Position numbers and translations under genes: made by a program
The notes under the pieces: generated by a model
What the model was told of the DNA's origin: nothing
Databases searched by the model: none
Seen by the model: the letters and a program-made list of their open reading frames with translations, nothing else
Source of the DNA: Trichobilharzia szidati
Lineage: Eukaryota; Platyhelminthes; Trematoda; Strigeidida; Schistosomatidae
Length of the DNA stretch: 64,000 bases
Reading direction: 5' to 3'
Assembly: GCA_944472155.2 (NCBI GenBank)
Contig: OX235277.1
Location: forward strand, 23,322,804-23,386,803
Part shown: piece by piece, positions 28,501-40,650 of the stretch
Position numbering within the stretch: position 1 is the first letter of the stretch
Layout of the letters: each line of letters starts with the position of its first letter

Positions 28501-28630
28501 CAAAAAGACAGAAAATACCGTATTGAGGTAATCCGGCAGTTATTCAGTCTAAAGGCATCTCCAGTACGAAACGAGTACTGTAAAACTGGATTGACTGAGG
28601 AATTTTAATTACCTGAGGACACAATTCGAA
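25560..28630. other. Mostly unannotated; short TA repeat and candidate terminal exons
   Basis: A (TA)n microsatellite lies at about 25608-25622. Strong acceptors at 26728 and near 26956 are each followed by a short phase 1 frame ending in CAATAA, with AATAAA at the same place. A frame at 28147-28302 has a charged, protein-like stretch (EEQQKTSANSEMNIRD), but no splice context. Nothing else is recognised. Confidence 0.3.
26729..26757 (+). CDS. Candidate orphan terminal exon
   Basis: Excellent acceptor (CTGATTTGTCTTTTAG). The phase 1 frame reads HGKDTFSQ and TAA, with AATAAA overlapping the stop. It would follow 25239-25265 in phase. No first exon is known. Confidence 0.25.
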
Positions 28631-28631
28631 G

Positions 28632-28745
28632 CATTCTCGAAGCGGTACAGCGGTTAGAAATCCTGCCAACAGCGCACATGATCCGGAGTCCGAACCACTG
28701 TCGACGCACACCTGATTTCAATGTTCGGTCTGAATAGCTATAGCC
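28632..28745 (+). mobile_element. tRNA-like SINE, family B, truncated copy 2
   Basis: GTACAGCGGTTAGA starts the tRNA-like part, which closes with GACGCAC. The body follows only to TTCGGTCTGAATAGC; the 3' tail is missing or decayed. Confidence 0.65.
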
Positions 28746-28749
28746 TCAG

Positions 28750-30260
28750 CGTTTTTCAATAAGAGTCCTTTCCTCTTTTTATAGATAACCTTGAAGGCTG
28801 TGTTAACACCAATCTTATCGTTCATCTCGAATAGATGTTTGCCTATAGACTAAGTTGGTAGTCTGCTACCTGCATCTATTGATTTTTCAAAATTCATTTA
28901 TCTTTCTAAACATTTCGGGATATGCTCACCCACCCTCACTTGCAAAGCACGATTACTCCTCCCTATGTTTGTTTCGCCACACGCACACACACGAAAATCG
29001 ATACATAGTGTTGGATGTGACATAATCACCTGTGCACTTTTGAGGTTTTTGCAGTGGAGCATATTTTTTGCATTTTGATAATTACAAGCCGGGGTGCAAA
29101 ATAAGTCCTACGGATGATCAAATTTATTCTTTGTCTCAACATTCTACTGTTTATTTCATCGTTATACGGCCATTTGATGGAAACACTTTTTTTGGAGTGG
29201 TGTAGATAGTGGGGAATTTCCCAAATGTTTGAAATGTGCGTGGATATTTGCCACCATGATTGCTGTCAGCAACAGCCTCGAAGTCTTCAACGCAGTTAGA
29301 ACCAATCTCCAGTAGTGTCATAGTAGCAAGACTGAAGCTGTAAGAAGACTGGGATCAACACATAAGGTGAGAAGAAGTCCTATGACAAGACACCGCTCAC
29401 CGTGGATACCTGTTATCCGAAAATGGGTTGAAGGATGGTGAGATAGAAGATAAATTACTGAAAGGAATATCAGTTAGGGGGAAAGTACCGATACAAACTC
29501 AGGTAGATTTGTGAGGCTGTCTCAACCTATCCAACGATGAATTTATTTCTTTTTGACTGGCTTGGTATTCTTTGTTTCACATTCTCCTTTGCTCTGCTTT
29601 CGATTTCAATTATACAATTCCAATATTCAAACTTCACCTCACCAACCAACCGAAAGCGAAAAATTAAAGCATTCTACCTAACCATTTGATACACGGAACA
29701 CAGTTGTCGAATTGGGGATGATAGACTACATTGTCGACTTTTTAAACGTCATTACAGGGATGATGATCCAATCTGACAATGTCATCCTGAAAATGTTTTG
29801 AATTCGCCGATATGAGTAGGCGAAGTTCACCTACTACACGTGTAAGTCACTTGAAATTGATACTTTTCGGTAATCATCGGCGTGCGGAGCATCATCTGAG
29901 GCGAATTATTTCAACCCTTCCAATCTGCTTCATTCGCAATACTTTAGATCACTGATAACATCTTTTGAACTACTCATGAGTAATGTACATGTCACGTGAT
30001 GATTTTGAGGTTCACATATTTACAAAGATTTTATCACATAGGCGTCAACTGATTAAGTCACTGATTAAGATTATTTGTTTATGTATTTACACTTTAATTT
30101 ATCCTCTATCTAACGCATCATCAGTAACCAAGATAGAATTGAATACAGTTATTGGGCTGCAGTTTCAGTTCATCATTAGTGTACTGGACTGGGAAATTTC
30201 GATAAACAATACGAGCTACAAATCTTGTTGAAGTTCATTGACATGATATGTGGAATAAGT
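28750..30260. other. Nothing recognised
   Basis: AT-rich, with no repeat or coding signal I can support. A good acceptor at 28784 is followed by a short phase 1 frame (NLEGCVNTNLIVHLE, then TAG), but without a poly(A) signal. Confidence 0.4.
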
Positions 30261-30264
30261 ACTC

Positions 30265-30735
30265 ATAATTTCATCATGAACTGACGCCGTTTAGAGGAAC
30301 ACAGGCAGGTATGGGAGCGCTGGACAACTGTTTCATCCTATGAGATTCTTCAGACGGTTACACCCACTGAAGTTGAGACCCATGACCTCTGGTTACAACG
30401 CAAGCTCGTAGACCATTGAGCCAATTAGACTAGATATAATGGTCGTGACCAGTGCGGAACAGCAGGTCATGTGTGAGGACAAATACTCACCGGGTATGAC
30501 ATTAATTGGAATTCATGAACCATTGGATCGGATTCCAGTAGCCTAATGCTCTACCATCTCACCTTATAACCAGGAGGTCCTGGGTTTAAACCTCAGTGGA
30601 TGCGTATTGTGAATAGTCGGAAACTAAGACGAACCAGCTATCAAGTACTGCCAGGTATGCCAATGATCCCAACCGATATCAGCTGATGGTGAAATCCTGA
30701 AACTCATCAACTTCCTGCAAACCAATACTTGAATA
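30265..30735 (+). mobile_element. Inverted-pair tRNA-like SINE (copy 2), decayed
   Basis: The reverse arm (about 30268-30425) and forward arm (about 30520-30735) repeat the copy 1 layout around a central stretch with GGTCGTGACCAGTGCGG. The hammerhead is degraded in both arms (for example GAACC for GAAAC). The reverse arm reaches further into the tRNA-like part than in copy 1. Confidence 0.75.
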
Positions 30736-30739
30736 TATT

Positions 30740-33250
30740 TCGAAAGTTATATTCTAAACTGCAGAGTACGTTGCCGTAATTTATTCGTATTCTATTGCCT
30801 GTATTCTGCAAATGGTAAATTCTGATTCATTGATTTGCACAATTCTGTGTCTGTTTTTCAGTGGTATTCATGATATCAATAACATAATATCGATTTCATT
30901 GAGGTTCCAGTTTGTGAAGTGAATAATAGTTATAGTGAGTTGGTCAATTACTGAGTGGCGTTCATCCTTCTCGTTGAGGATTTGATCAAATTTCTACGTA
31001 AAACACATATTTCAACACTTTACTGATTAGTTTGTATATTTTCCACTGAGAGGCAGAATTCATTGGTTACAACTATTGCTTGCTTTCAAAGTCTACTGAG
31101 AGTACGTGTGTGAGGTAGTAGTATTTGCAACCAATCATGTCACGTTGTAGCTTGGACTGACTTCAGTGAATATTATGCTGTCCATTATTACGTCGAATAT
31201 AATTTTGGCTCTTCAGCTACTGATAATGTAAAGGGATAGCTGCCAGAAAAATCCATCTCGATCAATCTATTTGTAGTATGGCTACTCATTGAAATATTTC
31301 TACTAAAATGCGTAATTATCACCTGTTTATGACAAATCAGAAGCGTGCCTATCTTCTTTTTGACTCAACCTTCATTGATAGACTTTGTTTGTAGTTCATT
31401 CCTAATCATGTAGCTTCACTTTTTTACTTATGGCTCTTGTGCCTTTTGAATGATTCACATATTTTTATGAATGTGAATACACACCGTATATCAAAGTCTT
31501 CTGATGTGAAATATAGCTCAATTCTCTATATTGTATTATATCGAATAAAATGCTGGATATTCGGTTCTTTTACTTGGAAAAATGGTTATTTCCTAATGTG
31601 ATGTGTTAATTGAATAGAGAATGAACTGTAAAGATGCTGAATAGAAAAGAAATGACTGTGACTTTTCGGGTAAAATGCTTTAAAATGGACAAATGAACGT
31701 TCCTTTCAATTTTCTGCAGTTTCATGCAGACGAATTTTCAGCATGATCTGTCAACATCCCTTTAGGGAAAACCAACCACTGTTATCTTGACTACGTTTTA
31801 TATTTAATTCGATAGATGAATCATAACGATGCCAAGAGTGATCTACACTTGACTATAATTCCCATTGAATTCACTACATCTTTGAATTTTTGAGGTAGTA
31901 GGGAAGTACAAAATGATTGAGAGTGCAGCTTTCATCGAAAATGTTAGAGTTTTCACAATGAAAAAAACAGGTATGACAGCATAATTGTCAATGTGAACTA
32001 CAAAAGCTTTTCACGGAATAAAGCGTAGTAGGAGATTGTTTAAGTACGCAACAAGTATTCAGTGTCATTTCTGTATACATAAGGTTCTTGCAAACGGTTG
32101 CAGCCAGAGTTTGCATACTTCACAGAAGCTAGCATACATGAATTTAACTCCCTGTTCCATCTGCCGAACACTATCACAATTCATGTCATCATCATTATTA
32201 TTAAAATTTCTTACTCAATAGAAGACACATCAAAATAGAGGAAGCATTAGAAATAGGCGATCTCTTAGATGTTTGTCAACCATAACAACGTTTATATAAC
32301 AAACTGATAATCTCAGTGTTCAGGGTGATCAGCATTTTTAATAATGAAACACTTAGCATTTAGTACATGGTGATTTCTACAAGAGTAGTAAACACGTGAC
32401 TAACGTCCTGATTAGTTGTGATATAAGGAGGTATATGGAGCTACTATGTATACAGTATTTCTGATGCCAGAGATATTAAATAATGCATGAAAAACAAAGA
32501 GTTACTAAGTCAAGGAAATCAAACATTTAGCGCAATTATTATTCAACAATAAAAGGCTATGAATTGCAAAGTGTCAGTGTGACATGAAAATGAATATAAG
32601 GGGTGTATAAATATTAAACATATGTAAACATAAACATAAGCAAATATATGTCTACTTCTAGAAATCTACTTGCTGTAGATATTTGGAATAGTAGACGAAT
32701 GAAGTGACAGCGGAATGAGTTCATCACACTCACCCTATGTTATTGTGTTTACAAATAAAGCTCTTGATGTTGCCTATTATTGTATGCGATCAAGTCATTT
32801 CATTTATTTCTCGCAAGCTGCCTACTGCTGGTTCAATAATTCAACAATCGGTAACTCAGTATGATGAGTGCGAGTTATGAGATATCTGTCATCCAACACC
32901 TTGGTGTTAAATCGTCTACCTTACTGCATGATTAACTGTATTCTAAATGAAAACGAATGAAACTGTGAGACACTTTCAGTAGATACAGGCAGGTTGTTGA
33001 TTGCACCGAAAGCCTGTTGTCAACCGCAGGCGAACTAGTAGCAGTAACAAAACACAACTCAGTGTGAAAACAGTGAACTATTATATCAGCACACCACTAT
33101 TACAGAGCAATAAATAACAAAGCCTTCAAAAGTACTATTCAGTCGCACTCACACATTAAATCCTTATTATTTTTAAACGGTGCCACAAATTCTATAGTAA
33201 ATAACTGAAGTGTGTATACTATCATCTGATTATAGGACTGTGAGTTACCG
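30740..33250. other. Nothing firmly recognised
   Basis: One splice-flanked symmetric stretch at 30911-30934 (24 nt, CEVNNSY, GTGAGT donor) is noted. Otherwise no element, gene or RNA is supported. Confidence 0.35.
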
Positions 33251-33400
33251 AGTACCTTTATTCGCCTATGTAGAAGAACGCATCGGTTTGTCCTTTGGTC
33301 GCAATGTTTCGGTCCTTGTCGTACCTGCTTTCGAGAACCCGCTTGCATGATATCTCTCAATAAAGTCAATACCAATCGAAATTGCTAGTGAACCTTATTC
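33250..33400 (-). mobile_element. Penelope-type terminal fragment with hammerhead-like motif
   Basis: The minus strand reads TCGAAAGCAGGTACGACAAG followed by GACCGAAACATTGCG, a pattern I associate with the hammerhead-bearing ends of Penelope-like elements. GC content is higher than the surroundings. No coding part is attached. Confidence 0.4.
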
Positions 33401-36235
33401 TTCCATCTCAAGAATAATCGGAACACAGACAACGCTGTAATTTCTTCACATGTTTGTTTATAAAATGTTTTCGTAATTTGGTTAAAGGAACTTCACTCTA
33501 CATGTATCTACAGGAACGAAAAGCTCTCTTTTGAGTTTCAGGAGGAATGTTTTATGATTCACTATTGCTTAAACCTACAAAACTTGTTTTAGGCTCACCT
33601 TGGTGTCAGTTGTACCACTATCTGCATAGCGATTTATAAGATGATTATTTCGACGATGCAAACATTTATTCATCAAATATTAAAAATTCTGTGGATTCAT
33701 CCAGTGTTCTTTTATACTGTGACATGAATAATTCCATTTTCATTGATTTAAATTTTTAATGATTAAAACAATAACAACCCGTCAAAGGACTGACTGACGA
33801 ATATTGCCACTATGTGCTGTTATTATTCTCTGTCATATCAGTAGAAATTTTAAGTAACTGCTGAAACTACTTTCATAGTTTACTCATTCTTAAATTGTAT
33901 TTGAAAAATACTTATCTACTAGATATGCTCAATCTAGCGTTTTCAAATCAATATCAATACCATTGAACAAAATTTTGTATTTTACTGCTGTCACAAAGTC
34001 AGCTCAGTCGATTTCAATATTTCTGTCTACGTTTCTAAAACTGTTTTATTCTCAACATCGGTTTTTTATTTCTTTTCTGTCTCATAACATTAGATGCTAA
34101 AATAGGCAGTATATAAGATATTAAATCATCTAGAGATAACTTTGTAAAACTCTCTGGAGTAAATTTATGTCTCTGAAGTCACCTCATTGTAGAATTTACT
34201 ATTTTGATATGAATCAAATAAATGGGTGTAACCAGCAAACTCAATAACTTAATATTGTGTTATGGAATATCTTTTATATCGATTGATAAATAGAATAAAA
34301 AAGCATCTCAATCAATCTCATATTTACTTTGTTCCACCAATGTACGAAAAATCTGAAAGTGATGAGATGAGACACACCATTTGAACAGAATGTCGTATAC
34401 ATACAGATATATGGAATTAACAGTAAGTGAGCTGGAATAAATAATATATTATTGACAGCTTTATTCTGAAGATGTTTGCAAATGGTCAAGAAATTTCAGT
34501 GTCGGTTCAACTTTTAAATTTGCAGAATTTCTAAGTAAGACAGTAATCTACTGTATACAATTTGGCGACGTTTAACTTCAGTTCAGAATGGGCTTCGACT
34601 TTCAGCTAAGCCAACTCTTGAAAGAAGAGTTTCGAAAATGTGCGTGAGTACAGATTGATCATCAAGAAAGTAGATAATGTTTGAAAAAGTAGAGTCAATG
34701 ATATTTGAGTCATTATCCTATTTGATAGAGTAGATTGTTCAGTGATTTTAGCAGCTGCCTCAATGGAACTTGATAAAATAATACTCATACAAGACAGAGG
34801 GTAAAAAGTTAATTTCACTAGAAATAATGATTATTTCTCTTTTTGGTGAAACATCATGTTGTTAAGAGTGCTTTCAAACCTGGATTATGCATCACTGTTG
34901 AGAGATTCAGACTTGTTCAGTCACCATTATTGGAAAAGCCTGAACAAAAAACAAACGTATGAACGTGCAGTACTCTGTTACTTGCACATTCACATGTATG
35001 TTGAATACTGATATTCTAAATTATTCTATTGTTTCCGTTTAACCTATATGAAGAAACTTGGAATTCCAATGAATTCTCTATTGGTGGAAAAATCAAACTC
35101 GTTCAGGCCATAGACGAAATGATATTGTGAACGCAGCATGAGAGATTCTGGCATTTCATATCATTTTTGTATGGGATAAAGAGAGCTGGGATGTTTGCGC
35201 TGTATCGCTTTCATTTAATTGGGCTGTTTCAGTGATAAAATATACTTCGTTAATTGTTGCATAACATTCAACAATTCAATGAGGTCTTCTCTATATACTG
35301 AACCTCGACAAGCAAAAATTGTAATTTTTGGTGCATACGATGTTAAACCGAAAGCCATTTCAAAAAATAATTATATTCCTGTACCACGGGAGACAGTTGA
35401 TAATATTATGCAAAATACTTGAAACATAAAGAAATTAGAACAATAATAATATCAAATTGATGCACTCCAAAACTTAACGAATTTCGTGCGAATGAATACC
35501 CCATTTATGAATAACGTGCTTGACACGAACATAGAATGTACAACAGCTCTGCTTAGTATTAACTCACACTGAAGCATTACGAATACGCTGACATTATTCT
35601 GCTCACCATAAAATCTTAAAAGAGATCTGAAATATTTGTTGTCTCATTATAAGGTATGAATTATGCACATGCAGTTCATGTGCGAGTTGTGAAGCTGTTT
35701 GAATTTATTTATACACATATCTACAAAATAACAGTATATGTTCCGATATTACATATGTCAACATACATTTTAGGACACACTTTGTGCGCTTATACGTATT
35801 TGGCAACTTTACAATTAGATCTCGAAAATTAGGCGAATAAGGTCAAATAAATGATCTGCGTACAGACATTCAACAAATTCTTACAGTGAAAATTATCATC
35901 CCGACGGGTTCAATTTTATTCCTTTGCAATCATTATTACATATGGCTTACAAAAATGAAATTAACCAGTGAGTGATCTGTTGCACTGTGAGATTATTGGT
36001 TAAGATTGCTACTTAGCAATCAGATGATCAGAAATATGAATCAGTAAATGGTATCAAAAAGTACAAAGGATTGAACAGATGATAGGATTTTGCAACGAAA
36101 ATTTTCTCATTTGTGAGCATAAATTTATGGACATTAATAAATGAGCAGCGTTACGTTAATAAAATAATAGAGACTTCTGAATGTGATAACGTCGAATGTG
36201 AAGATGTTCTATGACTGATATTGCACGCATTTTCT
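33401..36235. other. Nothing firmly recognised
   Basis: A 9-nt symmetric stretch at 34526-34534 (AATTTCTAA, between TTTTAAATTTGCAG and GTAAGA) looks like a micro-exon but has no partners. A frame at 34857-35011 is open for 51 codons, without splice support. Confidence 0.35.
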
Positions 36236-36239
36236 ATTA

Positions 36240-37235
36240 GCAAAGCTTCAACGGTTGTTTCTCTGTTTCCCTCATTTCAAATAAATTCGAGTAAAATCAA
36301 GATCTTGTGTGATTTCTTCTTCAGATTCATGCAGGCACCAAACATTTCAATAATTTCTATGAATCTAAGTTGAATAATACCTCAGTGTGAAACTTTATAC
36401 AGACAAGCGAAGAATCGAATTATCAATCGGTAAAGTTGAATTTATTTAAGAGCGTAGTAAACTGCGAAATCTCAGAGAAATTGTTTCAAATTACAACTTT
36501 GCTGACTAAAGCTCCATTCAAATGATTTACATGGCAGTCTATCATTAAATCTGAAATACATGACTGAGCCAAAAGCCAGACCACACGCCACTTGGAAGAT
36601 ACCATAACTATTCTTACAACTGAATTCATAATAGTCACCACATTTATAAGAAAGGCTTCTTGCTATCGATTAAGTTTACATCTTTGTGTTCGCTCAAATA
36701 AGACGCGACGTTTTCACAGAACGAAACATTCATGAGCTGGATAAGATGAAGGAGTTTTGGAAATCAGATTCAAATAATGACGGAATGTTTTCGTTGCACA
36801 AATCAATTTCAAATAAGTTACGCTCTGTCTTGAAACATTTCTTCTTCAGATTCAGTCGTGAACTAACCATTTTAATAACTTCTATTAACCTCATTTGTAT
36901 TTTATCTCATTGTGAAATTTTACTCAGACAGTTGAAGAACTCAATTACTAATCAGTTTAGTGTGCGTTGGTGGGACAATGGTTAGAACTCTCGCCGACCA
37001 TTCACATTGTCCGGGTTTCGATTCCATGCCGACGCACACTCAATATCTATGGTAGACCTGCAAAATGTGGCCACCGATATCCATGATAAAAATTCCATAC
37101 TTATCCTGAAAATGCGGTGTGCAATCAAAAGAAATAAATAAATAGTTGAATTAATCGAAAGGCGTAGTTAACTGCAATATCTTAAGGAGTTCCCTTAAGA
37201 CAGTTTTCCGTGTGAAACTGTCATTCGTCTGATTC
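36240..37235 (+). repeat. Tandem duplication, two units
   Basis: Units at about 36240-36560 and 36770-37235 share TTTCTTCTTCAGATTCA, an AGTTGAATT region and a GCAGTCT region. The second is interrupted by a family B SINE that the first lacks. Both keep a perfect acceptor-like tract, but I find no conserved donor, so I do not call exons. Confidence 0.65.
36962..37140 (+). mobile_element. tRNA-like SINE, family B, copy 3
   Basis: The first 76 nt (36962-37037) form a tRNA-sized unit whose ends GTGCGTT and GACGCAC pair over 7 bp, with A box (ATGGTTAGAAC) and B box (GGTTTCGATTCC). The body with GGCCACCGATATCC and a tail GCGGTGTGCAATCAAAAG plus AAATA repeats follow. Confidence 0.85.
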
Positions 37236-37239
37236 ACAT

Positions 37240-39735
37240 AGCAGTCTGTCATAAAGCTGGAAAACATGAGAACGCCACAAGCTCTTATTTTATTAAATTC
37301 ACCATCGAATATTCTGCGTGAATTCGCAGAACGTGACCATCTGTCGGAGTGTCTTGCGAAAATCATTCGACGATGTATTTATCCGCAGAGCAAAATAAGT
37401 CAAAGTCAGTCAATTGTGGTTTGTTTTAACAACTTTTCACGTCCTTGAAAATGAATGTGAACACATATGCATTTAGAGTTAATCTTTCATCACAAAACTT
37501 CTAGCATTTACCTGTTCGACCGAAAATACATCCAATGTCGTTCTTTGGATTGCTGCTCCAATTGAAGTTTCCGCAAATATAGAAGTCAAAGATAACAAAA
37601 AAGTTCTGTAATATGTGTTAATATTATCGGAATGAAGGCAGTAGGTACTATTGAATGTAGAAAGCTTAAAGTGGATCATAACGTTCTTCTATTCGGAATC
37701 ATCTTCAGATGGCTAAAACGACTCGTCTTTTCAATTTCAGAAGAATCACGTATTGTTGATAGTTCTCAGAAATACAACAAAGTGAGTGTGATATTGTGTG
37801 GAACCTCTTTCAGTTGACCTGAGGTAAAATCGCTGTCTTACAATGTGATGAATTCAGCTGATATGGAATGTATTCAACAAGACAAGTTACTGAATTTAAT
37901 GAATACACTTCATTATTTGATTTACATGAAAGCGCTTATTTTACAATGGAATAACTGCGAATGGATATAAAAATATTCCATATAATATTAGAAAGTAAGC
38001 TTCGGTGTTTCTCTCAGACAGAAAAGAAATAAAAATCTCAAAACGTTGAATTAAATGAATCAAATTAGCAGAAGCGACACTGTAGCATCAATCAGTGTAG
38101 GATTTATCGTGGGAGTCCAATATTTTTGATTTTAAGATGCTAGGGGTAGCTTTTCGCTCTGTTCTCATAATACATTGTCGAGAATAAATTATGAGTGGAT
38201 CTCAACTATGAACTGTTTTTGCATGTGCATCCATTGTGTGAATTTGTTTATCTCTGTGGCGAATTTCACCACTATCATTCAGTCAAGCTTTGTACTGTTT
38301 TTTTCCACTGCAAACATGATATGTTTACTCGTGTATGAAATGAGGTTTACGTTCAAATCAAATTTTTAGTCTTCATTCATCAAAATTATATCGATAAATT
38401 ACAGTCACTTTGTGAGCATCATATTTCACTTATCACAAATATGCCTCACCTCAGAGATGTAGACAATATTGCAAGTGTTCCGCTAATTTGAAATACAATA
38501 CGCTACAATTGTCACGAGAAATCACCCTTCGAATGAAGCAAAGCACGGAAATAAATATCTGTGACATTTTATGAGCCATGGCATGATAATTTCTGATTTG
38601 TGAATAAATACTTGGATGGGACACAGATTTGGCACCATGTGAGGAGAATCAATCTGATTGCGTCCTTTCTGAGCTTTTCTAACAATGTTTCAAGCAATAG
38701 AATATCATTTAGAAATAAAAATTTGGTGTTTTGCTGATTGTGTCAGTTTTGATCACCGACTGATATCAATCGAGGGAATAGCAGAGAATTGTTTTGAATT
38801 TATCAGCAGCATATGCCTATGGCATTATCAAAATCTTCAGACTATGCGTTGGGCACTTTGGTCATTCACGGACTTGGAGAAATTGTAGTGTCGCTTGATT
38901 TCTAGGTTGTGTTATATTAATATTAATACAGTTGAATCACTCTGAGATAGGCTTCTAAAGCTGCTGAATACTCGCACCTAATATTTCTTCTCCATGATGG
39001 CATCATAGGCTTTTCAGTTGTTAGTTCATTGTGGGAGTTGTAAAAAATGATTTGGAAGTCTATTTTTGGTACGCTTCGCCGAGAGATTCCACGAGATTCT
39101 TGATAATCATTTTTGAACTACTCACAAGTAGTATATAGATTATGTGCAAACTTTAGGTTGCATCTCCTCTCATAATTTTGTTTTGTAATAGATAAATTGG
39201 AGTCATTTTATTAATTAATTTACTTTGTGTTTTTTACTGATACATTAATGTGATTCACCATATTAGATTCGCGAATGTCCGATCGATTATTTATTTCAGA
39301 AATCCAATTGAATTTTCTTATTCTTATGTTGCATGTTTATTCCAATGCAATACTTTTTAATGCTTACTTCGCTAACGTAATCACTTAGAAACCTACCCGA
39401 AATATATCTGAATATTTTCTTATTTCTTATTTCAGATTGAATAACTGGCGGCCTGCTTAAATCTTGGGCTACCAAAATTTCCATCCTACATATTGCATCT
39501 ATTTCCTCGGAATTATTTTGTTTTAAACACTCAGTTATGTGTCCTAATCGTATTGTTTACTCTCGCGGTTATTTAAAACTTTCCAACCGGCTGATTTACT
39601 AGTTTCTAACAAACTTAAGAAAAAGCTTCATGATGGATGGCAACTAGCTTTAGAGCGTACTCCAATGCATTTGATGACTCTTCCTGTGATTATGAGCACA
39701 AATTGCAGATTTCCTACTAAACAAGATTAATTATT
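37240..39735. other. Nothing firmly recognised
   Basis: A 41-nt open stretch at 37741-37781 (EESRIVDSSQKYNK) has a superb acceptor and a GTGAGT donor, but its phases do not fit the MEG pattern. Nothing else is supported. Confidence 0.35.
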
Positions 39736-39739
39736 TGCA

Positions 39740-40650
39740 TTCTCTATCATACTCAAATGTATATTGTAATACCGCTGTAATTACTCTTCAAAAAACTTGG
39801 ATGCACGATTCAAATGAAGATAATTTTTTCTCTTTACCTGATTTCACAATGTACAGACAAGAACGATACAGCCCAAAGAAGAAAAGAGGTGGAGGCCCTT
39901 GCCACTTTTATAAATTCTCAATGTTCTACTGCCAACAACGTCTGCTTCAAATTCTCGAATAACAACATTGATTGTATAACTGTTAAATGCAAACCAAAAC
40001 ACTTATCTAAGTATAACTGCATTTTTGTCACAAATATCTACGTCAAACCTTCTTGTAATCCCTCAGAAATATCGATCTCTGGTGACGAATTCACTATTTT
40101 TGCTGCTGCTTCGTTTGGTAACTCCTTGTCTGTAGTGACTGGTGACTTCAACTCAAGTGACTACAGTTTTATTACATAGCTGGGTCATGAAAATGTGATT
40201 AACTTCCCAACTCGACAAGATACTTCACTTGATTTAGTATTTATAAATGATTCTGGAATATACGAAGCTCGTAAAAGAGCTCGCTCTTAAATTCTGATCA
40301 CTGTGTTGTACGAGTTCTACCCAAAATTTACGGAAAGTTACACAAAAGGCCTTCTCTAACTTGTCCAAGAAAGTTGTTCACAGACGTTACTCAAATGAGA
40401 ACGTACATCATCTTAGAAATATGCTCCGTGACACAAGATGGGATCTGTTTAATGGTGTTTCACTTGATGACACTATCTCTAATATTAAATCTTATCTGAA
40501 GTTCTGTTTTGAAATCTGCTGTCCAAAAGAAAAACTATTCGTCAAATTTGACAGTCTCTCTTCCCCTCAACTTAAAAAGCCTCGTAGAGAGAAGGAAAAA
40601 CTATATAAAATGATGATGGTCAATTTAAACCTAACATTTATATAAGTAGT
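39740..40650 (+). mobile_element. CR1-like non-LTR retrotransposon, endonuclease fragment
   Basis: Several frames together read an AP endonuclease: TWMHDSNEDNFFSLPDF, RQERYSPKKKRGGG, then VVTGDFNSSDY, INFPTRQDTSLDLVFIND and the linker SSPQLKKPRREKEKLYK. Frameshifts and stops separate the parts. The reverse transcriptase is absent, so the copy is truncated after the linker. Confidence 0.75.

Noticed and set aside
36686..36985. Charged 99-codon frame (MKEFWKSDSNNDG region)
   Set aside because: It lies in the second unit of a tandem duplication whose first unit is not open there, and it runs into a SINE.
36962..37037. tRNA gene
   Set aside because: tRNA-sized with pairing ends, but the B box has an extra T and a SINE body and LINE-type tail follow; it is the SINE head.
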